Assembly (NCBI GenBank): GCA_964291305.2
Contig: OZ219783.1
Span: forward strand, 682,001-746,000
Origin: VXNF01 sp964291305
GTDB lineage: Bacteria; Actinomycetota; Acidimicrobiia; Acidimicrobiales; CATQHL01
Length of the DNA stretch: 64,000 bases
Direction of reading: 5' to 3'
Below the pieces are notes generated by a model, which did no database searches, was not told where the DNA came from, and worked only from the letters and a program-made list of their open reading frames with translations. Shown here in pieces: positions 9,334-18,353 of the stretch. The translations under genes and the position numbers were made by a program. Position 1 is the first letter of the stretch. Every line of letters starts with the position of its first letter.

Positions 9334-10061
9334 GTTCCGGCCCGCCAAAACGCCGCTCCGGCGCTAGGCCCGCCCGCCAGTCAGCCGCAGATTCGCCTTC
9401 CAAAGCCGGCAACTCTCCCGCTGGAGTGTCGGCGGGCGCTTTGCGCCGGCGTCAGCGCCGCAAACCAGACCACTCTCGTCTCTGGCGCGTCGTTATGTGG
9501 GTAGCGATTGCCTTCGGGCTGGCCTGGATCCCAGTGGCGATCGTGTGGTTCGGCGGCGATGACGAAGAAACAGCACCACCTCGGCGGTTGATGGAGATCA
9601 CTGCTAGCGCCGACGGCTGCACGCCCCGAGATTTCAGCGTGGCACCTGGCGAGGGTTTGATCTTCCGCGTCACCAACACCACCGACAGCGACTTTGAAGT
9701 GATCGTCACCGACGAGGCGGGCGTGTCTTTGCGTACTTCCCCTGGCTACGACCCCGACGATCCAGTGAGTGCTGCTGCCCCAGGCTCATCCGTTTCCGGC
9801 GCCCACGGGCCGCGGCTGCTGGCGGCGGGCATCTTGGCCCACGACGGCCACGAGACCGAGGAGGGCCCAAACGCCACCGCTGACTTCCGCTACCGCATGA
9901 TCGTGGCCGAGAACGGGGTGCGGATCATGGTCGTCACGTTCCCCGAGATCGGCGAGTTCGACCCTCTCACTCGCCTGTTGTGTACCGCCATCGGACCAGA
10001 CGGTGAACTAGATCTCTCAATGCCGGTGGGTCGGATCGCCGAAGCTACCGCAGAGGGCTGA
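9330..10061 (+). CDS. Single-pass membrane protein of unknown function, possibly cupredoxin-like
   Basis: I do not recognise a family. The protein of 243 residues has a basic, proline- and serine-rich cytoplasmic N-terminus (1-50), one transmembrane helix (MWVAIAFGLAWIPVAIVWF) and an extracytoplasmic domain of about 165 residues. The domain includes segments such as ITASADGCTPRDFSVAPGEG and FRVTNTTDSDFEVIV, which have the beta-strand style of cupredoxin-like folds, but this is only a resemblance. The ATG overlaps the TGA of the DUF3105 lipoprotein, so the two proteins are probably functionally linked at the cell surface. An in-frame extension further upstream runs antisense or out of frame through the lipoprotein gene and is rejected. 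Confidence 0.75.
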   Translation: MSSGPPKRRSGARPARQSAADSPSKAGNSPAGVSAGALRRRQRRKPDHSRLWRVVMWVAIAFGLAWIPVAIVWFGGDDEETAPPRRLMEITASADGCTPRDFSVAPGEGLIFRVTNTTDSDFEVIVTDEAGVSLRTSPGYDPDDPVSAAAPGSSVSGAHGPRLLAAGILAHDGHETEEGPNATADFRYRMIVAENGVRIMVVTFPEIGEFDPLTRLLCTAIGPDGELDLSMPVGRIAEATAEG

Positions 10062-10080
10062 GACTCCCCAGCGTGGTCTG

Positions 10081-11868
10081 CTAGCGCAGTTGGCTGGCGC
10101 TGAGAGAGGTCAAGATCTTGGCCCCGCCGGAAACGGCGGACGCCAGAGCCACCGCCTGCGGCAGCAACTGCAGGCAGAAGAACTCAGCGGTTACCTGCTT
10201 GGCGGCTAGCGCCTCGGCCTCCTCCCCGGTCGCACCGGCAGCGAGTTCAGCGCGGGCGATGTCCGCCGATCGCACCAGCAGCCAGCCAGCCACGACGCTG
10301 GCCAGCAGGCGCAGGTACGGCGTGGCTCCCGCCAGCCCGTCGTCTCCGGGGTGCTCCAGCAACCAGTCAGTGCACGAACCGGCGGCGGCCGCGGCGCTAG
10401 TCAGCGGCTCCCGCAGGGCCGCCAAGTCGGGGGGGAGTTGGTTGGCGGTGCTAACAATGCGGTCTAGCAACTCGTGCACTACGGCCCCGCCGCGCACAGG
10501 AAGCTTGCGGCCTACCAGGTCTATGGCCTGGATGCCGTTGGTGCCCTCGTAGATAGCGGCGATGCGAACATCCCGACAGTACTGAGAAACGCCAGTCTCC
10601 TCCACGTAGCCCATGCCGCCGTGGACCTGCAAAGCTAAGGATGTGGTCTCGTTGGCTACGTCGGTGCACCAAGCCTTCGACAGCGGCGTGAGCAGGTCGC
10701 ACAGCTCTTGCGCGGCGCGGCGCTCGGGCTCCTCGGGCAGGTGCTGGGCTAGGTCCCCGACTGTGGCGTTGTAGTAGCACAAGCAGCGCATGGCCTCGAC
10801 GTAGGCTTTCTGGGTCAGCAACATGCGCCGCACGTCGGGGTGGCTGACTATCGGGGCTTGCTCGCCGCGGGCCGCCTCGGGCCGGCCGCCCTGCCGCCGC
10901 TCGACGGCGTAGTCAAGCGACTGCTGGTAGGCCCGGTCGGCCACGCCCACCCCCTCCAGTCCGACGCCTAGCCGGGCATTGTTCATCATGGTGAACATGT
11001 AGACGATGCCCATGTTCTCCTCGCCGATTAGGTAGCCCACAGCGCCAGCGCGCTCGCCGAGGGACATCACGCAGGTAGGACTGGCGTGGATACCCATCTT
11101 GTGCTCGATCGAGGCGCAGGTGATGTCGTTGCGCTCGCCGGGCTGCCCGGAGCTATCGGTCAGGTACTTCGGGACGATGAAGCACGAGATCCCGCGAGAG
11201 CCGGCGGGGGCGTCGGGCGTGCGGGCCAGCACCAGGTGGATGGTGTTGGCGGCCATGTCGTGCTCGCCCCAAGTGATGAAGATCTTCTGGCCGTACAGCC
11301 GATAGCTGCCGTCGGCAACCCGTTCGGCACGCGTCCTGAGGGCACCCACGTCGGAGCCAGCGTGGGGTTCTGTCAGCAGCATGGTGGCGGTCCACTCGCC
11401 GGCGATGAGCTTGGGAAGGTACTGCGCCTTTTGGGCTGGGCTGGCGTGCAGGTCGAGCAGTTGTACGCCACCTTGGGTTAGCAGGGGGCACAACGAGAGC
11501 GCCAGATTGGAGGCTGTCATCATTTCCTGCAGGGCCAGCCCCACCGACCACGGCAGGCCGCCTCCACCTAGCTCGCCTCCCAGGGCTGCGGCACCCCAAC
11601 CGGCGGCCACGTAGGCCTCGTACGCCTCGCGGAAACCTGGTGGCGTAGTCACGCTGCCGTCGCTGTTGTGCACGCTTGGGGTGCTGTCCCCTGTGCGGTT
11701 GAGCGGGGCGAAAACTTCGGCGAAGAAACGGCCGGCCTCGGCCAGGAGTTCCGGGAGGCTGTCAGGGTCGAAGGAGGTAAAGGCTTCCAGCTTGGCCAGG
11801 TCGCGCATTTCACAGATGTGTTCCAGCACGAACTGCATGTCATGCAACGGTGGGCGGTAGTTGCTCAT
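10081..11868 (-). CDS. Acyl-CoA dehydrogenase (long, FadE5-like form)
   Basis: The 595-residue protein has the acyl-CoA dehydrogenase fold: an N-terminal alpha domain, the FAD/substrate signature MLLTEPHAGSDVGALRTRA, and later YAVERRQGG and the catalytic-region QVHGGMGYVEETGVSQYCRD followed by IYEGTNGIQAIDLVGRK. The extra C-terminal helical part matches the longer subgroup of about 600 residues. It catalyses the first step of fatty acyl-CoA beta-oxidation, with electrons passed to ETF. I chose the ATG at 11868 because it has a good ribosome binding site (agaggaga) 4-5 bp upstream. The longer frame to 11910 does not. Confidence 0.92.
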   Translation of the reverse strand: MSNYRPPLHDMQFVLEHICEMRDLAKLEAFTSFDPDSLPELLAEAGRFFAEVFAPLNRTGDSTPSVHNSDGSVTTPPGFREAYEAYVAAGWGAAALGGELGGGGLPWSVGLALQEMMTASNLALSLCPLLTQGGVQLLDLHASPAQKAQYLPKLIAGEWTATMLLTEPHAGSDVGALRTRAERVADGSYRLYGQKIFITWGEHDMAANTIHLVLARTPDAPAGSRGISCFIVPKYLTDSSGQPGERNDITCASIEHKMGIHASPTCVMSLGERAGAVGYLIGEENMGIVYMFTMMNNARLGVGLEGVGVADRAYQQSLDYAVERRQGGRPEAARGEQAPIVSHPDVRRMLLTQKAYVEAMRCLCYYNATVGDLAQHLPEEPERRAAQELCDLLTPLSKAWCTDVANETTSLALQVHGGMGYVEETGVSQYCRDVRIAAIYEGTNGIQAIDLVGRKLPVRGGAVVHELLDRIVSTANQLPPDLAALREPLTSAAAAAGSCTDWLLEHPGDDGLAGATPYLRLLASVVAGWLLVRSADIARAELAAGATGEEAEALAAKQVTAEFFCLQLLPQAVALASAVSGGAKILTSLSASQLR

Positions 11869-12054
11869 GGTCTCCTCTAGTGCAGTTGCTGCGCCGCTCC
11901 GGCGCTCCATACCGGTGGTTCCAGGGGCGGTGTAGGTGGCTCACGGTATCGGCTCGGCGACCACCCTTGGTGGTCGGAGGAATCGGGGTATAAATCGGCT
12001 AGAAAACTAGGGCGGAGAAGCCCAACCCAGAGGACCAAACCTAGAGGAGCTGTC

Positions 12055-12552
12055 ATGGCCGAGATCGAGTTTCGTGGGACGATGATGCAAACGAGGGGGG
12101 AACTGCCAGATGTCGGGGCGCCAGCTCCCGATTTCAGCCTCACCGATGACGGGTTGGACATGGTGAGCCTCAGCGACTTCGCCGGCAAGAAGCTGGTGCT
12201 GAATATCTTCCCCAGCATCGACACACCGGTCTGTGCCGCCTCGGTGCGAGCTTTCAACGAGCGCGCTAGCGGCCATGAGGAAACTGCGGTGCTTTGCGTT
12301 TCCGCCGACCTGCCTTTCGCGGCCGAGCGTTTCTGCGCCGCCGAAGGTATCGATAACGTCTCCTGCGCCTCCTCGTTCCGCTCGCCGGACTTCTGCGAGG
12401 ACTACGGGGTGGAGATTGCCGACGGTCCGCTAGCTGGGCTCTGTGCCCGAGCAGTCGTGGTGGTCGACGCAGACGGCACCGTGAGCCACACCCAACTCGT
12501 AAGCCCCATAAGCGAAGAACCCGACTACGACGCCGCACTCGGCGTTCTGTAA
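12055..12552 (+). CDS. tpx: Thiol peroxidase (atypical 2-Cys peroxiredoxin)
   Basis: The 165-residue protein matches Tpx in length and motifs. The peroxidatic cysteine lies in PSIDTPVCAASVR and the resolving cysteine in the NVSCASSFR region, with the usual DFSLTDDGLDMVSLSDFAGKK opening. It reduces hydrogen peroxide and organic peroxides in the cytoplasm using thioredoxin. It stands alone, with about 190 bp of noncoding DNA before it. A ribosome binding site (tagaggag) lies about 7 bp before the ATG. Confidence 0.95.
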   Translation: MAEIEFRGTMMQTRGELPDVGAPAPDFSLTDDGLDMVSLSDFAGKKLVLNIFPSIDTPVCAASVRAFNERASGHEETAVLCVSADLPFAAERFCAAEGIDNVSCASSFRSPDFCEDYGVEIADGPLAGLCARAVVVVDADGTVSHTQLVSPISEEPDYDAALGVL

Positions 12553-12652
12553 CTGCCCGCTATCGGGGAACTGCCTGCTGGCACCATCCCCGGAAGCGAT
12601 CCCGCAGCCGGCTAAGCACCGAGTGCCCACGCCGCCGCGGCGTCCTGAGCGT

Positions 12653-13921
12653 TCATGGCCTAAGCGCGGTCAGGGGTACCACTGCGATGCCATCGTCGGT
12701 CTGGTAGCCGTGACCGAACGCGGTCAAGACGATTAGCCGTGCGGGGTTACTTCGCCGCTCAGTATCCACCCGGTCACGCACGGCTCGAAGTGAGTTCATG
12801 GCTTTGATGATGGCTTCTCCCCCGCCGAGCTTGATTTCCACCGCCGCCCATCTGCCGTTTAGGCCTTCGATGATGGCGTCTGCCTCTAAACCGCTCTCAT
12901 CGCGGTAGTAGTACAGGTGAGCACCGAAGGACTGGGCGTAGATGCGTAAATCGCGCACGGCCATGGACTCAAACAGCAGTCCCATTGTTTCTAAGTCTCT
13001 GCCGAGGACGGCTGCCGATCCGCTCAGCGCAGCAACGGCGAGAGCTGGGTCGGTGAAGTACCGCTTAGCGCGCTGGCGGAGACGGGCAGATGACCTTAGA
13101 TGAGTAGACCAGGCCGGCAGTGGTTCGATCACGAACATGCGGGTCAACTCGTCGATGTAGGCGCGAATGGTCGAGCGGGCCGGCGGACTTCCGGTTGCCC
13201 CGGCGACATCTTTGAGCAGCGTGGCTTTTGAGGCGCCGGTCGCTTCGTTCCGGGCGAGTGATTCAAGTAGCCTCGCCACCAGAAGTGGGTCGCGCCTGAT
13301 GCCAGCTACGCGACCGATATCTACTCTGGCAATGTCCTGCAGGTAGTCCCGCAGCCGTGCCTGCGCTACCCGCGGCTCTAGTCTGATCATCCGGGGCCAT
13401 CCGCCTCGACAGATGAGATCCGCGATGTCGCTGATCTTGTGCTTGGCGTCTATCGCCTGACAACGCTCGCCTGCCATCAGCGAGCCGAGCGAGACCTCCC
13501 CAGTGGAGTCCCCTGCTTCCCAGAGTGACATCGGCCGCATTCGCACGCGCGCCACCCGAGCGGCGCCCGAATGCTCGGTGATTGCGTCTGGGGGGTTCTG
13601 CGACCCTGTGAGCAGGAAGTGTCCGAACCCGCCGCGACGGTCGCAGGCGTGGCGCATCTTGTTCCAAATGCCGCGCACCAGTTGCCATTCATCAAGCATC
13701 CGTGGCTCGGGGCCCGCAAGAATGGAGCCTGGATCTACCTCGGCGGCGATGCGCAGAGCCTCACTCTCGTCTAGCGACACCTCGCTGGCGGCGAATCTCC
13801 GCCCTGTCCAAGTCTTGCCGCAACCTCGCGGACCCTCTATGAGAACAGCGGGCGCCGAACCGAGCGCCTCGGCGACCTCGTTGTCAACCACACGAGCCAG
13901 GTAGTTGGTATTTTGCGACAC
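12653..13921 (-). CDS. AAA ATPase with DUF4143 (ATP-binding protein)
   Basis: The 422-residue protein begins with a P-loop, GPRGCGKTW (about residues 31-39), and a Walker B-like segment MLDEWQLVRGIW. The AAA_14 and C-terminal DUF4143 domains follow, the latter with YYRDESGLEADAIIEG and AAVEIKLGGGEA. The D...E.K pattern resembles a PD-(D/E)xK-like core. The function of this large family is not known, though it is common in accessory regions. A GTG start is preceded by the Shine-Dalgarno sequence agaggga. Four 23-bp operator-like repeats lie about 80-170 bp upstream. Confidence 0.85.
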   Translation of the reverse strand: MSQNTNYLARVVDNEVAEALGSAPAVLIEGPRGCGKTWTGRRFAASEVSLDESEALRIAAEVDPGSILAGPEPRMLDEWQLVRGIWNKMRHACDRRGGFGHFLLTGSQNPPDAITEHSGAARVARVRMRPMSLWEAGDSTGEVSLGSLMAGERCQAIDAKHKISDIADLICRGGWPRMIRLEPRVAQARLRDYLQDIARVDIGRVAGIRRDPLLVARLLESLARNEATGASKATLLKDVAGATGSPPARSTIRAYIDELTRMFVIEPLPAWSTHLRSSARLRQRAKRYFTDPALAVAALSGSAAVLGRDLETMGLLFESMAVRDLRIYAQSFGAHLYYYRDESGLEADAIIEGLNGRWAAVEIKLGGGEAIIKAMNSLRAVRDRVDTERRSNPARLIVLTAFGHGYQTDDGIAVVPLTALRP

Positions 13922-13998
13922 GTTCCCTCTTTACGAGCTTTTTGTGTCCGCTTGATGTGCTCGCCCGCCAAGCCGGATACAGCCGCCTAACAACTGCG

Positions 13999-14090
13999 AA
14001 ACTCCATTTTGCGGAGATTTCAAACTCCACTTTATAGAGATTCTAAACTCCACTTTGCGGAGGTTTCAAACTCCATTTTACGGAGACCCT
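13999..14090 (-). promoter_or_regulatory. Four 23-bp tandem units with CTCC/GGAG dyads upstream of the DUF4143 ATPase gene
   Basis: Units at 13999-14021, 14022-14044, 14045-14067 and 14068-14090 have an exact 23-bp period. Each has the form aaactcca(t/c)ttt followed by a spacer and a GGAG half-site (AGAG in the second unit). Each unit is an imperfect inverted repeat. The spacing is close to two helical turns, which suits a row of operators bound cooperatively on one face. The position upstream of the ATPase start at 13921 suggests control of that gene. Confidence 0.65.
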
Positions 14091-14113
14091 GATGGGTTCT
14101 CCAAGGGGAGTCT

Positions 14114-14494
14114 TCAGCCGGAGCGGCCGATGCGGGCACTGAGCACGTCCCGGAGGCTCACGATCCCCGCCAGGCCCGAACTGTCCACCACAGGGAGGTG
14201 GCGGAATCCCCCAGACAGCATCATTTCTGCCACTTCCTCGGTGTCGATATCGGGCGAGCAGGTGATGGGCTCGGGCGACATCCAACGCGAGATCGGCTCG
14301 GCTGCCATGTCGGTGGCCTTGCCGGCCGCGCGCAGCACGTCACGCTCGGTGAGGATGCCGCTGAGCATTGTGCCGTCTACGACGAGCACCGACCCAATGT
14401 GCCGCCGCACCATGTGACGGGCGGCTTCGGCCATAGCAGTGGAACTCGGCAGGGTCACCACCTCGGTGCTCATGACCTGGTTGACCGCAGCCAT
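14114..14494 (-). CDS. CBS domain pair protein
   Basis: A small protein made of two CBS domains. The first contains VMSTEVVTLPSSTAMAEAA and GILTERDVLRAA. The second contains WMSPEPITCSPD and GGFRHLPVVDSSGLAGIVSLRD. Such Bateman modules bind adenosine nucleotides and act as sensors. No effector domain is fused, so its partner is unknown. I placed the start at the ATG at 14494, which follows the stop of the upstream small gene by 1 bp. An alternative GTG at 14536 would overlap that gene by 41 bp. Confidence 0.87.
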   Translation of the reverse strand: MAAVNQVMSTEVVTLPSSTAMAEAARHMVRRHIGSVLVVDGTMLSGILTERDVLRAAGKATDMAAEPISRWMSPEPITCSPDIDTEEVAEMMLSGGFRHLPVVDSSGLAGIVSLRDVLSARIGRSG

Positions 14495-14495
14495 A

Positions 14496-14738
14496 TCAGC
14501 CCGAGCCGCCAGTCTCGTCGTAGCCACTGCCGTCACCTGGCTGTGACGGAGTGTCGAGATCCTGATTCAGGCGCCGCCAGAGTTCGCCTGCCCATCCCAC
14601 CGTGTGGGGCCACTCGCGCCAAAAAGACTGCAGTGTGGCCGAGTCGATCTCGCTGGCGGCCTCCTCCGGCGTGACCTCCCGCGCTAACTCTTCCAACAGG
14701 CTCATGGCATCCAGCAGCTTCTCAGACGGGTCGGACAT
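14496..14738 (-). CDS. Small acidic hypothetical protein
   Basis: I do not recognise this protein of about 80 residues. It starts MSDPSEKLLDAMSLLEELAR and appears helical in its first half, with a PEEAASEID segment, an aromatic stretch SFWREWPHTVGWAGELWRR and a low-complexity Gly/Asp/Ser tail. The ATG at 14738 is preferred to an in-frame start at 14768 because the extra residues are poorly protein-like. It is directly followed by the CBS protein gene and probably shares its transcript. Confidence 0.55.
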   Translation of the reverse strand: MSDPSEKLLDAMSLLEELAREVTPEEAASEIDSATLQSFWREWPHTVGWAGELWRRLNQDLDTPSQPGDGSGYDETGGSG

Positions 14739-14806
14739 TGGCGGCCTCCTCCCGAGAGTCTGCCACATGGTGCGCAGGAGAACCTCGCGCAGGTAAACCG
14801 GAGTTA

Positions 14807-16138
14807 TTAGAGGCCGGCGGGTACCCAGGAGCAGTGAAATCCGTAGGGGATCCGGTTGGGGAGTGTCACCACTGCCAGCGGCCCCGCACTGATGGCATCA
14901 GCGGCCAAGATGACGACCTCGCTGCCGTTTCGGTTAGCGTCGTACACCACCGTTAGTACGTAGCCGTCATCCTCCTCGGCGTCGGCGTGGCGTGGCACGA
15001 ACACCGCTTCGCTGGCGTAGCGGGACGGCCCGAAGTGATGGTGTTCGGTGGTACGGGCAGCCAGGTCGAGGCGCACGACGCGGTGCCCGTGGGACACGCT
15101 GCCGGTCTCCTCATCTACCAGCGTGGTCACGTAGGCGTAACGGTTGGGGCGCCCCAGCAGCCGTTCGTCGATGCGCGGAAAGTCGCAGCGCACGTCAAAC
15201 AGGGTCTCCTCCCGGACCGAACCGTCGCCCAGTCCCAGGCGCCAGCGGTGAACCATGGCCGGCACGTCAAAGCGATCGGAGGACTTTGACCACAGGGAGT
15301 CGTAGCGGCAGGCATCCAGAGTGATGCGGCCGGCCGTCTCGCAGGCGTTGATGGTGTGGAAGACGTAACAGGGGTCGATGTCGAACCATTGAACGTCGCC
15401 CCCGAGGCGCGACATGACCCCGAGGCGAGCTCCGTGGTCGGGGTCCCAACGGTAGGGGAGTCCGCCAGTGGCGGCGGCGTCCCACACGATTGGCAGGTCC
15501 ATGAATACTACGTGGTCTGAGGTCATGGCGAAGTCGTGCATCATTACCGGCCGCGGCAACTCAATGGTGCTGGTGCCGATCAGCGCGCCTTGTGGGTCGA
15601 AACGGAAGTAGCGCAACTGCGGTTCGGTTTCGGCTGTGGCGAACGCCAGCATCTCGCCGGTGCGAGGGCAGATCTTGGGGTGAGCGGTGAGGTTCTGGAC
15701 TGCACCGTCGAAGTCCACCGGTCCGACGGTGTCAAGGTCGGAGGTGACCTCGTAGGGGCGGTGGCGCTCCTCTAAGGCGAGAATCCGTCCGCCGTGAACG
15801 ACCACGTTGGTGTTGGCGGGCGAGTAGTCGAAGTTGCCGTGGCTGTTCGGCTCGGTCAGTCGGGGCGTGCGTACCCAGCGGCTGCGGTAGCGCACGGCTC
15901 GCCCGCTGCGCATCAACAGACCGTGCAGCATCCCCTCGCCCAAGAACCAGTGCGGCGAGTCTCCGTGGGGCGGGTTAGGACCGGCATGAATCAGCATGCC
16001 GTGCAACTCGGGAGGGATCTGGCCACGCACCGGCAGGCCGAAGCCCTCAGTCTCGTCTGGGAGGGGGCCGTGATTGCCCCGCAGCCACCAGGGCTTTGCA
16101 GTGTCTCCCGCAGTGTCTCCCGCAGTTCTGGTAGCCAC
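14807..16138 (-). CDS. Carotenoid oxygenase family protein
   Basis: The 443-residue protein has all four iron-binding histidines of carotenoid cleavage dioxygenases in their usual contexts: NLTAHPK, PVMMHDFAMT, CYVFHTINAC and, at the end, GFHCSWVPAGL. The N-terminal motif HGMLIHAGPNPPHGD and the GEGMLHGLLM segment also fit the family. These enzymes use Fe(II) and oxygen to cleave the polyene chain of carotenoids or related stilbenes. The substrate cannot be predicted. The gene is transcribed towards the small-protein/CBS pair. Confidence 0.93.
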   Translation of the reverse strand: MATRTAGDTAGDTAKPWWLRGNHGPLPDETEGFGLPVRGQIPPELHGMLIHAGPNPPHGDSPHWFLGEGMLHGLLMRSGRAVRYRSRWVRTPRLTEPNSHGNFDYSPANTNVVVHGGRILALEERHRPYEVTSDLDTVGPVDFDGAVQNLTAHPKICPRTGEMLAFATAETEPQLRYFRFDPQGALIGTSTIELPRPVMMHDFAMTSDHVVFMDLPIVWDAAATGGLPYRWDPDHGARLGVMSRLGGDVQWFDIDPCYVFHTINACETAGRITLDACRYDSLWSKSSDRFDVPAMVHRWRLGLGDGSVREETLFDVRCDFPRIDERLLGRPNRYAYVTTLVDEETGSVSHGHRVVRLDLAARTTEHHHFGPSRYASEAVFVPRHADAEEDDGYVLTVVYDANRNGSEVVILAADAISAGPLAVVTLPNRIPYGFHCSWVPAGL

Positions 16139-16321
16139 GATAAACCGATACTAGCCACCTGGGCACTTCGCTGCACAGCCACCCGCGGCGGCCGAGCGGA
16201 GCCGTCGGCGCACCTCGGAAGCGGCGTGTCAGCCCGTTGTGGTGAGGCGTGCCGGCAGGGGCTGCTGGCGCCGGGGCTGTCGCCCGTAGGCTCCGGCGAT
16301 GTCCTGGATGCCAGCGAGCTG

Positions 16322-17050
16322 ATGCTATTTCTGAGCCCCTTTGAGATTGCCGCCGCCATTGCGGTAATGGCTGTCGGGGCTGCGGTGCAGGGCAGCGTCG
16401 GCTTCGGCATGAACGTTGTGGCGGCACCGATCCTTATCCATATAGATCCCGCCTTGGTGCCCGGCCCGCTGCTGGCGGCTGCCCTGGTGATGAGTCTCAT
16501 GGTGGCCCGTCGGGACCGTGCTGGGATCAACCGACCGGCGCTTTTCTGGGCGTTAGTTGGTCGCTTCCCTGGGGCTTTGCTAGGGACATTTTTGCTGGTG
16601 GAGGTGTTTTCGGACTGGAGCCTGTCGCTGTTCCTGGCGTCGGTCATCATGGTGGGTGCCACGTTGTCGGTGACGCCGATTCGCCTGCCGCAGGGTCGTG
16701 GTGTGATCGCGCTGGGAGGCTTCGTGTCGGGCGTGTCGGGCACTGCCACCGGGGTGGGCGGTCCGCCGTTGGCGCTCACTCTGCAGAACATCCCACCGCG
16801 CCAGTTGCGGGGCACGATGTCGGTGTACTTCTTGCTAGGAGCTTCGGTCTCGCTGGTGCTGCTAGCGGCGTGGGGCCAGTTTGGTACCCGCCACCTCTTG
16901 GCTGTGGCGATCCTGGTGCCGGGCCAGTTGCTGGGCTTCCTGCTGTCGGGACGACTGGTACCGCTACTGGAACGCGGCTACACGCGCCCGGCGCTGTTGG
17001 TCATTTCGGTGGCTTCAGCGCTCAGCGTGCTGCTACGCGCCTTGATCTGA
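16322..17050 (+). CDS. TauE/SafE family membrane transporter
   Basis: The 242-residue protein has about seven to eight hydrophobic helices. It carries the internal repeat of TauE/SafE exporters: GSVGFGMNVVAAPIL in the first half and GFVSGVSGTATGVGGPPLAL in the second. These proteins move sulfite, sulfoacetate or other anions across the membrane. The frame is open far upstream, but that part is antisense to the carotenoid oxygenase gene, so the ATG at 16322 was chosen. No clear ribosome binding site precedes it. Its last 20 bp are repeated downstream. Confidence 0.82.
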   Translation: MLFLSPFEIAAAIAVMAVGAAVQGSVGFGMNVVAAPILIHIDPALVPGPLLAAALVMSLMVARRDRAGINRPALFWALVGRFPGALLGTFLLVEVFSDWSLSLFLASVIMVGATLSVTPIRLPQGRGVIALGGFVSGVSGTATGVGGPPLALTLQNIPPRQLRGTMSVYFLLGASVSLVLLAAWGQFGTRHLLAVAILVPGQLLGFLLSGRLVPLLERGYTRPALLVISVASALSVLLRALI

Positions 17051-17110
17051 GCCCGCGCTACTACCCGCCGACGCCCTAGCCGCACTGGGTTACGCGCCTT
17101 GATCTGAGCC
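17034..17110. repeat. 20-bp direct repeat of the tauE-like gene end, 37-bp gap
   Basis: The sequence tacgcgccttgatctgagcc occurs at 17034-17053, across the stop codon of the TauE-like gene, and again at 17091-17110. The gap is 37 bp. The repeat is shorter than the 34-38 bp duplications elsewhere in the window, but the gap size is similar. Confidence 0.75.
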
Positions 17111-17162
17111 ATCGAATCTGAGCCACCGGGAGCTGGTACTCATCATTTAGAGGTTTAGAGTT

Positions 17163-18353
17163 TTAGCGGTCGGCGGCTATTTCTAGGGGACTAACCGAGC
17201 GATTCTCGGCTGCGGACCGGTACGCCGCGTGCACGAGCCGCAGCGTTTTGAGGTTGTCGCGACCGCTAGTAGCTGGCTCGGCGTCGTCGTTGATGGCACT
17301 CATAAGCGACGAGATTGGCCCGACGAAACCCTCGGGGATCCATCTTCCCGGCAAGTCGATCTCGAAACCTCCGCCGGGGTCGTCATGCGCCGACCAACGC
17401 ACAGTGTCCGGCCGGCCACTGGGGTAGTCGTAGGAGAGGCCCATGGTCCCTGAGGCGACCCCGGTAGTGCCAAGGACGCGCACCCGTCCGAAAACATCGT
17501 CGCTCCGATCGTTGTGGTCGACCGCCACGAAGGCCTGTAGCCCGTCTGGGTAGTCGAGAATCGTTATGGTCTTTGTTTCGGCGCTGGGGGTCTGTTGAGG
17601 ATGACGGGTGTGCCGGCTCGTTACCCATTCGGGCTCACCGTGGTCTCCTAGGAGGAAGCGCAGGCCATCGAGGTAGTGGATGCTGTGATACATAACTTCA
17701 AGCTGAGGCACTTCCATCAGCCAGGGCCAGAGCTGCCACGGATTTGCCATGGACTCGTGCACGAACGCGGCTGTGGCTGTGCCAATCCGACCCTGTGCTA
17801 TGAGGGTGTGCATTGCCCGTACCACTGGGCTCCAGCGGTACTGCTGGTTGACGGCCAGCTTGACTCCTGCGGCCTCAGCGCGTCGCACGATCTCGACAGC
17901 TTGGACGAAGTCGTCTGAGAGGGGCTTCTGGCAAAGTAGGTGCTTGCCAGCGTCAGCCAGGGTGCGGACGGTTTCGAGTTGCCGCCAGGCGGGGACGGCG
18001 ATGTCGGTAATCTCCACCGAAGGGTCGCTGGCGACTTCTTCTAGCGAAGTGAACACTCGCTCTATATTCCATCGTTCTGCAGTGCGTTGCGCCGCTTCCA
18101 GGTTGATGTCGAAACAGCCCACCACGTTGAGTCCGTGGGAGGTGTAGGCCGGCAGATGTCCGTCGTTGACGATCCCGCCGCAGCCCACGACGGCGATGCC
18201 GTGGTCGTAGCGGTCGGGGAGCCAGGCTAGAGTGTCTAGCCCGAGCTTTCTCGGTGCTGCTCGCGGGTTGGGTTGTTGTGTTCTGTTCTGGCGTGATGTA
18301 TGGTCGTGCAGTTCGTGTCCGCTTTCTTCCTCTGATACGGGGGGGGGGTACAA
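17163..18353 (-). CDS. Gfo/Idh/MocA family oxidoreductase
   Basis: The protein has an NAD(P)-binding Rossmann motif, VVGCGGI, at about residue 56, the catalytic-region motif CQKPLS (EKP-type) at about 139 and a C-terminal alpha/beta domain containing HSIHYLDGLRFLLGD. Family members oxidise or reduce sugars and related polyols. The first 45 residues are not typical, and the only available start is a TTG at 18353 next to a C10 tract (codons 3-5). That makes the true N-terminus doubtful. The fibronectin-III gene begins on the other strand at 18354. With the ABC importer downstream this gene suggests sugar metabolism. Confidence 0.85.
   Translation of the reverse strand: MYPPPVSEEESGHELHDHTSRQNRTQQPNPRAAPRKLGLDTLAWLPDRYDHGIAVVGCGGIVNDGHLPAYTSHGLNVVGCFDINLEAAQRTAERWNIERVFTSLEEVASDPSVEITDIAVPAWRQLETVRTLADAGKHLLCQKPLSDDFVQAVEIVRRAEAAGVKLAVNQQYRWSPVVRAMHTLIAQGRIGTATAAFVHESMANPWQLWPWLMEVPQLEVMYHSIHYLDGLRFLLGDHGEPEWVTSRHTRHPQQTPSAETKTITILDYPDGLQAFVAVDHNDRSDDVFGRVRVLGTTGVASGTMGLSYDYPSGRPDTVRWSAHDDPGGGFEIDLPGRWIPEGFVGPISSLMSAINDDAEPATSGRDNLKTLRLVHAAYRSAAENRSVSPLEIAADR
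18339..18348. repeat. G10 homopolymer upstream of the fibronectin-III gene
   Basis: Ten consecutive G residues end 5 bp before the ATG of the fibronectin-III protein gene, in the position of its ribosome binding site. The tract also lies in the first codons of the divergent oxidoreductase frame. Changes in its length could alter expression of both genes. Confidence 0.85.

Noticed and set aside
13921..14113. The 23-bp repeats as a CRISPR array
   Set aside because: The units are directly adjacent with no spacers, so they are tandem operator-like sites.
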